From assembly GCF_023657595.1 (NCBI RefSeq), contig NZ_CP098323.1:768001-832000 (forward strand): a stretch of DNA of 64,000 bases, given 5' to 3'. Every line of letters begins with the position of its first letter. The stretch's first letter is position 1. This document shows positions 51,917-59,756 of this stretch, piece by piece. The notes below the pieces were generated by a model. It saw nothing but the letters and a program-made list of their open reading frames with translations. It was not told where the DNA came from and made no database searches. The DNA is from Cytobacillus firmus (lineage in GTDB: Bacteria > Bacillota > Bacilli > Bacillales > Cytobacillaceae). The translations under genes were made by a program, and so were the position numbers.

Positions 51917-52471
51917 ATGAGCCGTATTCCTTCATATAAAGATGAGCAAAACATTAGAGAAAAGCTAAGAGATGTTTCTCTTGAGCATTGGCTGAAGGAG
52001 GATTTGTTCAGCTTTAATTGGTGGCTGCTGCTGGCAGCGAGTATTTTGCCGTTTTTTATTTGGTGGAGGCTGGTGGATAAGGGGCGGTTCTTTGAAATAC
52101 TTGCTTTCGGGCTACTTTGTGCAATCTTCGCCTGTTTTCTTGATGTTGTGGGAGTGAACTTTCTTTTGTGGGGATATCCGGATAAGCTGTTACACTTTAT
52201 TCCGCCATTATTGCCTGCAGATTTTGTGGTGATCCCAATTTCGGGCATGCTGATATATCAGTACTTCAGTACGTGGAAAAGCTATGCCTTTGCAGCCGTA
52301 GGCCTTGGAATCATGTTTGCTTATATCTTTGAACCGTTATTTAGCTTTTTGAATATGTTTGTCCTTATCAATTGGACTCACACCTATTCCTTCATCGGTT
52401 TTATCCTCTTTTTTCTTGGCGTCCGACTTTTAATGCTGTCCTTAAAGCGTGCGGCTGATAAAATAAAGTAA
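51917..52471 (+). CDS. CBO0543-family multi-pass membrane protein
   Basis: The 184-residue protein has a soluble N-terminal stretch of about 30 residues and five membrane helices, with the family-like pattern WGYPDKLLHFIPPLLPADFVVIP in the middle. This is the CBO0543 family, widespread in spore formers and uncharacterised. Start ATG with AGGTG upstream. A terminator overlaps the end. Confidence 0.72.
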   Translation: MSRIPSYKDEQNIREKLRDVSLEHWLKEDLFSFNWWLLLAASILPFFIWWRLVDKGRFFEILAFGLLCAIFACFLDVVGVNFLLWGYPDKLLHFIPPLLPADFVVIPISGMLIYQYFSTWKSYAFAAVGLGIMFAYIFEPLFSFLNMFVLINWTHTYSFIGFILFFLGVRLLMLSLKRAADKIK

Positions 52472-52498
52472 GCGGTCAGCAAAGCTGGCCGCTGTTTT
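52471..52498. terminator. Terminator between convergent genes
   Basis: AGCGGTCAGC / GCTGGCCGCT stem (52471-52480 with 52484-52493, G-U pairs), a 3-nt loop, then TGTTTTAT. Confidence 0.8.
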
Positions 52499-52504
52499 AT
52501 CGGA

Positions 52505-52849
52505 TTAATAGTCATAGCTATGGAAACGTTTTATACAGCAGCAAAAATGCTTGTGTTCAAATGAGCATTTCTTGCAAGAGCAATGATGAATTTCCGGTGA
52601 GCATTTTTTGCAGGAACATCTTTTATGCTCATCAGAGCATTTTTTGCAGGAACATTTTTTGTGCTCATCAGAACATTTTTTACAGTTACAGTGCTTATGC
52701 TCATCAGAGCATTTTTTACATGGACAGTGAGGTATAAAATCGCTGGTGCATTTCTTGCAGCCGTGATGTTCATGTTTGTCCTTCTTGTTGCAGCAGACTT
52801 TCTTCTTGTAATAATATTCTTCAACACAATATTGGCACATGGGATTCAC
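52505..52849 (-). CDS. Cys/His/Lys-rich tandem repeat protein
   Basis: The 114-residue protein holds 24 cysteines (21 percent) and many His and Lys. Residues 42-101 are five 12-residue repeats of C-x-C-K-K-C-S-x-E-H-K-x, preceded by one partial unit (GCKKC at 30-34) and ended by FCCC. There is no signal peptide. AAAGGAG stands before the ATG and CATATATTA, similar to a sigma-E/K -10 box, lies further upstream. Metal binding or a cross-linked spore-layer protein are both possible; I know no named family with this repeat. Confidence 0.75.
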   Translation of the reverse strand: MNPMCQYCVEEYYYKKKVCCNKKDKHEHHGCKKCTSDFIPHCPCKKCSDEHKHCNCKKCSDEHKKCSCKKCSDEHKRCSCKKCSPEIHHCSCKKCSFEHKHFCCCIKRFHSYDY

Positions 52850-52926
52850 TCCTTTCTCCTACTAATATATGAAGAAAAAAACAGAAGGAAAGAGCCCTTG
52901 TCCATAGTGCTTGAAAATCCGCAAAA

Positions 52927-52949
52927 GCCCCCTCGGTTTTTGAGGGGGC
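52927..52949 (-). terminator. Terminator of the RND efflux gene
   Basis: Perfect GCCCCCTC / GAGGGGGC stem (52927-52934 with 52942-52949). On the minus strand it is followed by TTTTGC. Confidence 0.85.
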
Positions 52950-52958
52950 GAAACTATG

Positions 52959-55900
52959 TTAATTAACGGTCTCCGGAATCACTTTAACATCACTGCTGTT
53001 CTTTTTCTGCTTTTTCTTCAGCCAGCCAATACGGAGGCTGGATGTGGTGAACAAGCGGTAAACCGCCGGAATCAGCAGCAGCGTGATAAAGGTTGCAAAC
53101 AGCAGGCCGGAAATAATGACCGTTGCCATAGGCGCCTGATAGTTGCCGGAAGTTCCCGATGCCAGAGCAAGGGGCAGCATTCCGCCAACCGTTGTCAGAG
53201 TGGTCATAAATATCGGCCGGATCCGGTTTTTACCTGCTTCAATAAGTGCATCTTCAACAGAGAATCCTTCCTTGCGGAGCTGATTCGTACGGTCGATCAG
53301 CAGGATGGCGTTATTAAGCACGATCCCAATCAGCATAACAATACCCATTCCAGACATCACGCTCAGCTCCATTTGTGTCAGGAACAATCCAAGAATGACG
53401 CCGACGATGGTCATCGGAATGACAGACATAACGATCAGAGGATGTCCAAGGTGGTTGAACTGGACAGCCATCACCAGATAGACAAGGAAAATGGCAATCG
53501 CTAAAACAAACACCATATCCATAATTAATTCCTGCTGCTGCTCAAGATCCCCGGCAGCTGCAGCACTATAGCCGGCAGGGGCTTCAAAATCATTAATCAG
53601 CTTTTGAACTTCGCGATTCACAGCCCCAAGATCTTTGCCTTCAATATCAGCCGAAATGGAGATGAAGCGCTCCCCGTCATTATGGGAAATTTCATTCGGT
53701 GTATCGATACTTTTTAATTCAATAAAGGAAGATAATGCTTTCTCTCCCTCGGCAGTCGGAATTTTTAAGTCCAGCAGAGCTGATTTGGAATCTGTTTTCT
53801 CAGCCCACTTTAAAGCAAGCGGCACATTTTCTTCATTTATGCTCATTACTCCGACAGGCATTTCCATGAACGCCTGTTCGATAAACTGCCTGATTTGCAG
53901 CTGGGTTAAGCCTGCTTTTTCAATTGCTTCTTCTTTTAAAACAACAACCTGCTCCGTTGATGTGCGTTCCATTGAGTTGGTCACACCGACGATGCCGTCA
54001 ATCTTTTCCAGATCCTTTGTAAAATCCCCGGCAAGGTTCTGCAAATCTGCAAAATCTTCTCCCTTGATAGTTACCTGAACTGGAGAGCCGCCGCCAGCTG
54101 ACATCGCACTCTGAACATTTTTTACTGGAAGAGTATCGGACAGGCTGCGAAGTTCTTTCATAATCTCTTCATTGACATCTTTCTGTTCTCTTGTAATGTC
54201 ATCGCCCTTTGTCATATTGATGATCGTATAGAACATCCCGCCCTCATCCATGACATAATTGGACTCAACATCTTCAATGGATTGCAGTTTCTGGTTGATC
54301 CCTTGAGCGATGTTTTCTTTTTCATCAGGAGAAAGTCCTGTTTCCAGGTTAACCATCAGCTCTGTGTAGCGGTTGAACATGTCCGGCATGATCGTCATCG
54401 GAATTTTCGTCACAAGCGTTAAGGAACCGGCAAACATCAGGAAGAAAATCGCAATGACCGCAAAGCTGTAGCGTTTTTTCCGGATGGCCCAGGCTACAAG
54501 ACGGCTATACATACGCATAATCGGTCCTTCTTTGTGCTCTTTCTTTGGCTTGCGGAGCTTCAGCATTTTTTCCGAAAGTGAAGGAATTAATGTAAACGAG
54601 ACAATAACCGAACTGATGAGCGTAATGGCTACCACAGCAGACAGCATGATCATGAATGTGCCCGCATCGCCGCCAATCAGGCCGATTGGCAGGAATACCA
54701 CAATTGTGGTGAGCATCGAAGCAATGACAGCTGAGGATACTTCTTTGGTTCCTTCCAGCACGGACTCAAGCTTGCCAAGGCCCTGTTCCTTCTTTCGATA
54801 GATGGATTCTATAATGACAATCGAGGAATCCACCATCATTCCGATCCCGAGACCGAGGCCAATCAGTGTCAGAATATTAAAGCTGTAATCAAAAACCCAC
54901 ATCGCTGTAAATGTCAGCAGGATGGAAGTCGGGATTGACAGACCGATGATAAAGGTGGCCCTTACATTCCTTAAAAAGATCAGCAGAATGGCAATGGCAA
55001 TGACGCCGCCGATTAAAATGTTGCCGGTCACGCCATCAATCGATTCCTGCACATAATCTGCCTGTGCCACCATTTCATTCAGTTCAAAGCCTTTTACCTG
55101 ACCGTCTTTGCGAATGTTCTTCACCTCATCACGGACCGCGGCTGCCATTTCAATTTGTGTGGAATCAGCTGCGCGTCCGACCTGGACAAAAATGAAATCT
55201 TTCGTGCCGTTTTTCCATACAAAGGATGAGCTTTCAACCGGCTGAAATGTAACATCCGCCACATCTTTCAAATTAACAAATCCATTTTGTGAGGGGATTG
55301 TGATATTCTGTACATCTGCGGCATTTTCCAGCTTCGTATTCCAGCGAAGGGAAGGAGAGCTGGCATCTCTGCTGAGTTCTCCCAGTGTGGCTTCGCTGTT
55401 AACCTGCTGAATCGCGCCGATCACAGCTGCTGAATCCAGCCCTTTTTCAGCCAATTTGCTGCGGTCCAATTCAATGAGTACCTCGTGCTCCTGAACCCCT
55501 GCAAGCGATACATCCCGGACTTCCGGCAATGCTTCCAGGCGGGGCTCCAGAACTTTAGCAGCAAAAGCGGTCATCTCTTCCATGCTGCCGCCGGATACAT
55601 CCATATAAAATTCATAGCTTTGAGTGGTACCGTACTGACCTGCTGTAACATCTGTAATCGCGGCATTGTCGCCCTTTGCTGCGTTGGCAGCTGCCTCTAC
55701 TTCATTAAACAGCTCATCGCCCAGGCCTTCATCGAACGTAATTTGAAGTGAGCTCCGTCCGATTGTAGTTGTAGAGTCTACCGACTCGACTCCGTCAATC
55801 CCCCTGATCTGCTGCTCCAGGGGAATGGTGATCGATCGCTCCACTTCAGCCGCTGCCATCTCCCCGGCGCTGACCTCTACATAGGCGCCATCCATCGTCA

Positions 55901-56018
55901 CAGGCGGCATCAGCTCTTTATCCAAGTCCATAATGGAATAGCTGCCGATGGCGAGAGTTAATACCGTCATCAGGGCAACCAAAATCTTTCTCTGCACAAT
56001 CAATTTTAAGAATTTCAT
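52959..56018 (-). CDS. RND efflux transporter (SwrC/AcrB family)
   Basis: The 1019-residue protein has the duplicated RND layout: helix 1, a porter domain of about 300 residues, helices 2-6, helix 7, a second porter domain, and helices 8-12. The proton-relay Asp of helix 4 is in LGLGIGMMVDSSIVIIESI. SwrC of B. subtilis, similar in size, confers surfactin resistance and is needed for swarming. No membrane-fusion gene accompanies it, as is usual in bacilli. The ATG at 56018 is chosen because AAGGAG lies seven bases ahead; 56024 is an alternative. Confidence 0.92.
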   Translation of the reverse strand: MKFLKLIVQRKILVALMTVLTLAIGSYSIMDLDKELMPPVTMDGAYVEVSAGEMAAAEVERSITIPLEQQIRGIDGVESVDSTTTIGRSSLQITFDEGLGDELFNEVEAAANAAKGDNAAITDVTAGQYGTTQSYEFYMDVSGGSMEEMTAFAAKVLEPRLEALPEVRDVSLAGVQEHEVLIELDRSKLAEKGLDSAAVIGAIQQVNSEATLGELSRDASSPSLRWNTKLENAADVQNITIPSQNGFVNLKDVADVTFQPVESSSFVWKNGTKDFIFVQVGRAADSTQIEMAAAVRDEVKNIRKDGQVKGFELNEMVAQADYVQESIDGVTGNILIGGVIAIAILLIFLRNVRATFIIGLSIPTSILLTFTAMWVFDYSFNILTLIGLGLGIGMMVDSSIVIIESIYRKKEQGLGKLESVLEGTKEVSSAVIASMLTTIVVFLPIGLIGGDAGTFMIMLSAVVAITLISSVIVSFTLIPSLSEKMLKLRKPKKEHKEGPIMRMYSRLVAWAIRKKRYSFAVIAIFFLMFAGSLTLVTKIPMTIMPDMFNRYTELMVNLETGLSPDEKENIAQGINQKLQSIEDVESNYVMDEGGMFYTIINMTKGDDITREQKDVNEEIMKELRSLSDTLPVKNVQSAMSAGGGSPVQVTIKGEDFADLQNLAGDFTKDLEKIDGIVGVTNSMERTSTEQVVVLKEEAIEKAGLTQLQIRQFIEQAFMEMPVGVMSINEENVPLALKWAEKTDSKSALLDLKIPTAEGEKALSSFIELKSIDTPNEISHNDGERFISISADIEGKDLGAVNREVQKLINDFEAPAGYSAAAAGDLEQQQELIMDMVFVLAIAIFLVYLVMAVQFNHLGHPLIVMSVIPMTIVGVILGLFLTQMELSVMSGMGIVMLIGIVLNNAILLIDRTNQLRKEGFSVEDALIEAGKNRIRPIFMTTLTTVGGMLPLALASGTSGNYQAPMATVIISGLLFATFITLLLIPAVYRLFTTSSLRIGWLKKKQKKNSSDVKVIPETVN

Positions 56019-56024
56019 TAACAT

Positions 56025-56438
56025 TCTCCTTACTCCCTAATAGTGAAAATTTGCACCCAAGATCTAATTATACAGAGGTTAGTAGGTATTAATAACTACT
56101 TTTTCTTGAATTTTCCAATAATTCGTCCGACCTATTTCGCCAAAATGCGATCTTGTTTGCAGGAAAAACTTAACAATTCTTACAGATACTATCTTAATCG
56201 GGATCAAGAGAAGGCATAACGAGCCAGAGACATATCTTGCTATCAGACTTAAGGCTGATAAGAAGCTTAAGGACGACAAACTTGAGAGCGGAGGGGAGTG
56301 GCAAAAGCAGATGGCGAAAATGTAAATTAACATCAGCCATATCCCCGCCCCCCTACTCATAACCCTCTCAAAATGACAATCCCAAACAGTATGTTATACT
56401 GAAGAAGCCATAAAACTCCTAAAATTGGAGGAGAGTTC
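56025..56438. other. 414-bp gene-poor region between the RND and ABM genes
   Basis: No convincing gene was found. A minus-strand frame (56079-56360) is leucine/serine-rich with a poorly spaced ribosome site. A plus-strand frame open from about 56120 to 56325 reads as a charged, protein-like tail (EPETYLAIRLKADKK) but has no start codon, so it may be a gene remnant. The ABM promoter lies at the right end. Confidence 0.4.
56373..56400 (+). promoter_or_regulatory. Putative promoter of the ABM/B12/STAS cluster
   Basis: ATGACA (56373-56378) and TATACT (56395-56400) are 16 bases apart, about 39 bases before the first start codon. Confidence 0.45.
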
Positions 56439-56744
56439 ATGTACACTGTTTTTTCAACATTTGACGTTCCCGATGAAAAGTCGGAAGAAGTCATTCGCAT
56501 ATATAAAAATCGCTCGCGGTCGGTTGACCAGGCAGAGGGGTTTGTCGATTTTCTGCTTCTGCAGAATGATAAACGCGCCGGCGAACTGACTGTGCAGCTT
56601 ATTTTTGATACAAAAGAAAACTATTTAAACTGGGTCCGGAGCGAGGATTTTAAAAGAATCCATGATTTGGAAAAGAAATATCCGGATCAGGAACTGGCTG
56701 CTGTGATTCCAAAAGTAGCGCAATACAAGGTGGTGGCTAGGTGA
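56439..56744 (+). CDS. ABM-domain protein (antibiotic biosynthesis monooxygenase/heme-degradation fold)
   Basis: The 101-residue protein is a single ferredoxin-like ABM domain (YTVFSTFDVPDEKSEEVIRIYKNRSRSVDQAEGFVDFLLLQ, split between strand 1, helix 1 and strand 2, then WVRSEDFKRIHD). Bacillus relatives include the heme-degrading HmoA/HmoB types, but the ABM fold alone does not show that activity. It begins a four-gene cluster and overlaps the next gene by four bases. AATTGGAGGAG precedes the ATG. Confidence 0.75.
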   Translation: MYTVFSTFDVPDEKSEEVIRIYKNRSRSVDQAEGFVDFLLLQNDKRAGELTVQLIFDTKENYLNWVRSEDFKRIHDLEKKYPDQELAAVIPKVAQYKVVAR

Positions 56745-57106
56745 ATCATGATAGGGTCGTAAATAGTGTAACCGAGAAAATTTATGAGCGTGAGCCTTCC
56801 CTTCTCGAACGGTTCGGCGAACAGGGGAAAGAGAAGTGCCGGGAAGATAATCATCATCATATGAAGCATTTGGAGACAGCTTATGAACTGGATCAGTCCT
56901 CTTTTTTCAATGATTATGCAGTCTGGCTTAATGGCATATTAACCAGGCATGGGATGAAAACCCGGCATCTGATCGACAACTTCGAAATCATTCAGGCTGT
57001 GCTGGCTGAAGAAAAAGGATCTGCGGAGAAGGCAGAACGGTTCCATCTTTACCTGGCGGAAGCTATCGCTGTCTTGAAGGGTGAACCAGCGGAAGGGGGC
57101 GCGTAG
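56741..57106 (+). CDS. Helical protein of the B12/STAS cluster, unknown
   Basis: The 121-residue protein (start in GTGAATC overlapping the ABM stop) is all-helical and His-rich in the middle (EDNHHHMKHLETAYELD), with WLNGILTRHGMKTRHLIDNFEII near its centre. I recognise no named domain; the size suits a four-helix sensor or partner domain. It ends one base before the cobalamin-binding gene, so the products probably work together. Confidence 0.65.
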   Translation: MNHDRVVNSVTEKIYEREPSLLERFGEQGKEKCREDNHHHMKHLETAYELDQSSFFNDYAVWLNGILTRHGMKTRHLIDNFEIIQAVLAEEKGSAEKAERFHLYLAEAIAVLKGEPAEGGA

Positions 57107-57107
57107 G

Positions 57108-57752
57108 ATGCAGCAGGCAGAAATACTTGCTTCCTTATTACTTGAAGGTAATTCCGTGAAAGTTTGGGAAAATATCCGAAAATACCCGCAGCTGTCTCGT
57201 ATCGAGGTTTATCAAAATCTGATTACACCTGCGATGCAGCACATCGGCCATCTATGGGAGACGAATCAAATCACAGTGGCGGATGAGCATCTGGCAACAG
57301 CTACATGTGATTTTGTATTGTCGAAACTCGCTTACCAAAGCGAAAAAAGACAATCAAGCCAAAAAGCCATGTTTCTCTGTCTGGATGGGGAACAGCACTA
57401 TATCGGCCTGAAGATGGTGAACAGTCTATTTGAAGAGCATGGCTGGGAGACAAAGTATTTTGGTCCAAGCCTGCCTTTGGAATATGCGCTTAAAACGGCA
57501 AAAGACTGGAAGCCAAGCGTAATCGGCCTGTCAGTCACCATCGTCTATCACCTGCCGAAGCTGAAGGAATATGCCGAGGCATTTGCCAAACTTCCGCATA
57601 AGCCGGCTGTTATCCTTGGCGGGCGATTAGCAGGGAAGTATGACCTGCTGCCGTATTGTTCCGATCGTACAGTTATCCTTAAAGATTTGCCGGAAACAAA
57701 GAGATGGCTCCAAAATTATGAAGCGGGAGGACAGCAAAATGCAATATTTTAA
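57108..57752 (+). CDS. Cobalamin-binding protein with CarH/LitR-like photosensor motif, no DNA-binding domain
   Basis: The 214-residue protein has a helical cap (about 1-80) and a B12-binding Rossmann domain (about 86-205). The cap shows HLWETNQITVADEHLATAT, giving W50-x9-E60-H61, the pattern over the adenosyl group in CarH/LitR light sensors. The lower ligand is H97 in EQHYIG (usual D-x-H-x-x-G with Glu for Asp). The upper His next to the Trp in CarH is Glu here. The MerR DNA-binding domain of CarH/LitR is missing. A PAS-STAS gene overlaps its end by 14 bases, so its output may be a stressosome protein (inference). Confidence 0.82.
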   Translation: MQQAEILASLLLEGNSVKVWENIRKYPQLSRIEVYQNLITPAMQHIGHLWETNQITVADEHLATATCDFVLSKLAYQSEKRQSSQKAMFLCLDGEQHYIGLKMVNSLFEEHGWETKYFGPSLPLEYALKTAKDWKPSVIGLSVTIVYHLPKLKEYAEAFAKLPHKPAVILGGRLAGKYDLLPYCSDRTVILKDLPETKRWLQNYEAGGQQNAIF

Positions 57753-58524
57753 TCATACACTTCCGCTTGCGTTTTTGAAAGCTGACAGAAACGGAAAAAT
57801 AGTAACCTACTCCACTATCGCACGGGAAAGCTTTGACCTGAGCGGGGGGCACCTAAAAGGGATCATTGATGAAGAAAGCATTGAAAAGCTTATTCAGTAC
57901 AGCTGGGAGCCCGGTGTGAATCCTGTGAAGCTGGAACTGAATATGAAAACCAGGGAAATGCCTCTCTGTTTATTTGAGGTTCATATCCAATGGGACAGTG
58001 AGGATCATGCCAATATGCTATTTCTGCCCAAGGACAGCTCAAACGAGGGACTTATGGATAAACTGATGCAGCTGCAGCAGCGCCTCACCTCCACGGACTT
58101 TGAACTTTTGGAGAAAAAAGAAGAGCTGGAGCAGGTGCTGACCCGCCTGAATCAATTGTCCGGGCCGTTTATCCCGCTGTCTGAAACCCTTTGCCTGATC
58201 CCTTTATTTGGCGATATAACTGCAGATAAAATTAACATTATTTCCGAAAGCTGCCTCAAGGCTGTTTTTGCAGGCGAATATGACGAAATTCTTTTTGATC
58301 TGACAGCTGTTGGGGAAATTGAAGGAAAAGGCATCGAGAAATTCACCCAGCTGATTAAAACATTGAACTTCATGACAGGCAGCATCATCAAATTGATTGG
58401 CATAAAGCCAAACCTGGCAGAAGTGCTGAATAACTATAAGCTTGATGAATGGGTGCAGATCGATCAATCTCTGAAGCAGGTTTTAAATATCTATTTTAAT
58501 CGGAACGAGCTGGGGGCCTCTTAG
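57739..58524 (+). CDS. PAS-like/STAS stressosome-type protein
   Basis: The 261-residue protein has a PAS-like N-terminal domain (LAFLKADRNGKIVTYSTIARESF, about 1-105), a coiled-coil linker (about 112-145) and a C-terminal STAS domain (about 148-255) with FDLTAVGEIEGKGIEKF and LIGIKPNLAEVL. In RsbR proteins RsbT phosphorylates two Thr residues; the first is kept here (DLT), but the second (T in LTGI) is Ile. It starts inside the cobalamin-protein gene, implying linked function. Confidence 0.8.
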   Translation: MQYFNHTLPLAFLKADRNGKIVTYSTIARESFDLSGGHLKGIIDEESIEKLIQYSWEPGVNPVKLELNMKTREMPLCLFEVHIQWDSEDHANMLFLPKDSSNEGLMDKLMQLQQRLTSTDFELLEKKEELEQVLTRLNQLSGPFIPLSETLCLIPLFGDITADKINIISESCLKAVFAGEYDEILFDLTAVGEIEGKGIEKFTQLIKTLNFMTGSIIKLIGIKPNLAEVLNNYKLDEWVQIDQSLKQVLNIYFNRNELGAS

Positions 58525-58606
58525 GGGGTCTTTTTTTTTGCGAAAAATGCATGATTTTTGTAACTGAAGGGAGGATAGTAGTAACTTAAATGATGGGGGA
58601 ACATTC

Positions 58607-59604
58607 ATGCTTGAAAGACCGCCGATTACATCAAATGAACTGGCCACACTCTGGATGACTTATCAGCAGAAAACAATGTTAGTAAGAATGCTCGAATACT
58701 TTATTGAAAAAGCGGAAGATGAAGAGGCCAAGAAAATCATGGCCGATTTAAGAGGAGAAGTTCAGGCTGTTATTCAAAAGATTGCTCAAATATTAAAGGA
58801 AGAAGGTGCGGCCATTCCTGTCGGATTTACCGAACAGGATGTTGTGCCTGATGCTCCGGCCCTATTCGCCAACGGGTTTGATATCATGTTTGTGCGTCTC
58901 ATGAAATCGATCAGCATGGGGCTGCACACTCTGGACTTAAGCATGTCTTACCGGGAAGATATCATCTTACTGTATAGAGAGCTTACCGCCATGACCCAGG
59001 AATATTCCAAAAAATGCACCCAATACTTACTGGGAAAAGGTCTGCTGATCCGTGCGCCTTTTGTGACCATGCCTGATAAAGTTGAATTTGTAAAGGATAC
59101 AAATTATTTAAAGGGTACAAACTTACTGGGAAGCAAACGGACGATCAATACGGTTGAGCTGAGCCAGTTATATTTTACAATTGAAGCCAATGTAACAGGC
59201 ATGCAGATGATTACGGGCTTTGCACAATGTGCCCAGGTAAAAGAAGTAAGGAAGTATTTTTCAGAAGGCGTGGAACTGGCAAAAGGGATTATTAGCGAAT
59301 TCACGGACATGCTGCTGGAAGATGGAATTCACCCCCCCTTGGTCCAGGCGGCAATGCTACCCGTTCTACTGCCGCCCCGTTCTCCGATAAGCTTATGATG
59401 TACTGCATCAGCCTGTTTTGCAGCTTTTCGATCGGAAAAAATGCCATCGGAACAGCCTTCAGCTTAAGAAACGACATTCCGGCCAAAGCCGCCATCTTTA
59501 CAAAAGACATCTTCGAATACGCCCACCGCGGCGCCAAAATCATGATCCAAAACGGCTGGATGGAAGAACCCCCGCAAATGGAAGAACGCCGAAATCTCAT
59601 ATAG
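58607..59604 (+). pseudogene. DUF3231 gene with a frameshift in a C7 run
   Basis: The first frame (58607-59398) gives 263 residues and ends abnormally after DGIHPPLVQ. The second (to 59604) supplies the normal end of DUF3231 proteins (MMYCISLFCSFSIGKNAIGTAFSLRND ... EPPQMEER). Adding one C to the C7 run (59332-59338) restores HPPLGPGGNATRSTAAPFSDKLMMYC-like reading through the junction, giving about 332 residues, the usual family length. DUF3231 proteins are ferritin-like helical repeats of unknown function, often in spore formers. A sequencing error, true decay or slippage are all possible. Confidence 0.8.
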
Positions 59605-59634
59605 GGTGACAGGCACCACTCGAAATTTGTCGAA
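59605..59634 (+). repeat. Dispersed 30-bp repeat, copy 2
   Basis: This copy also starts with GGTGACAGGCACCAC and ends with ATTTGTCGAA; it differs from the copy at 34435-34464 at two positions. It follows the DUF3231 stop codon directly. Confidence 0.7.
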
Positions 59635-59691
59635 ACAGAGAAATATCCTTAAGAGGGTATTTCTTTTTTTTGTTTCTAAATGCGAAATAGT

Positions 59692-59720
59692 TTGACAATT
59701 TACATGATTAAAATCATGAT
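59692..59720 (+). promoter_or_regulatory. Promoter with palindrome before the BenE-type gene
   Basis: TTGACA (59692-59697), a 17-base spacer and CATGAT (59715-59720). The exact dyad CATGATT-AA-AATCATG (59703-59718) overlaps the spacer and -10 box and is a likely regulator site. Confidence 0.5.
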
Positions 59721-59756
59721 AGTAAGTAAAATACTCAGAAGTCGGGGGCAGGAAAA

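Noticed and set aside
52531-52827. Alternative minus-strand frame over the Cys-rich gene
   Set aside because: It reads the same 36-nt DNA repeats in another frame; the Cys-rich frame has the better ribosome site and residue pattern.
52956-53504. 182-residue plus-strand frame opposite the RND gene
   Set aside because: It lies wholly inside the coding part of a clear RND transporter and has no ribosome site.
56120-56325. Plus-strand open frame with protein-like sequence
   Set aside because: No ATG, GTG or TTG start in frame until the last few codons; at most a gene remnant.
56079-56360. 93-residue minus-strand frame
   Set aside because: Leucine/serine-rich with simple-sequence character, ribosome site too close to the start, and no recognisable family.
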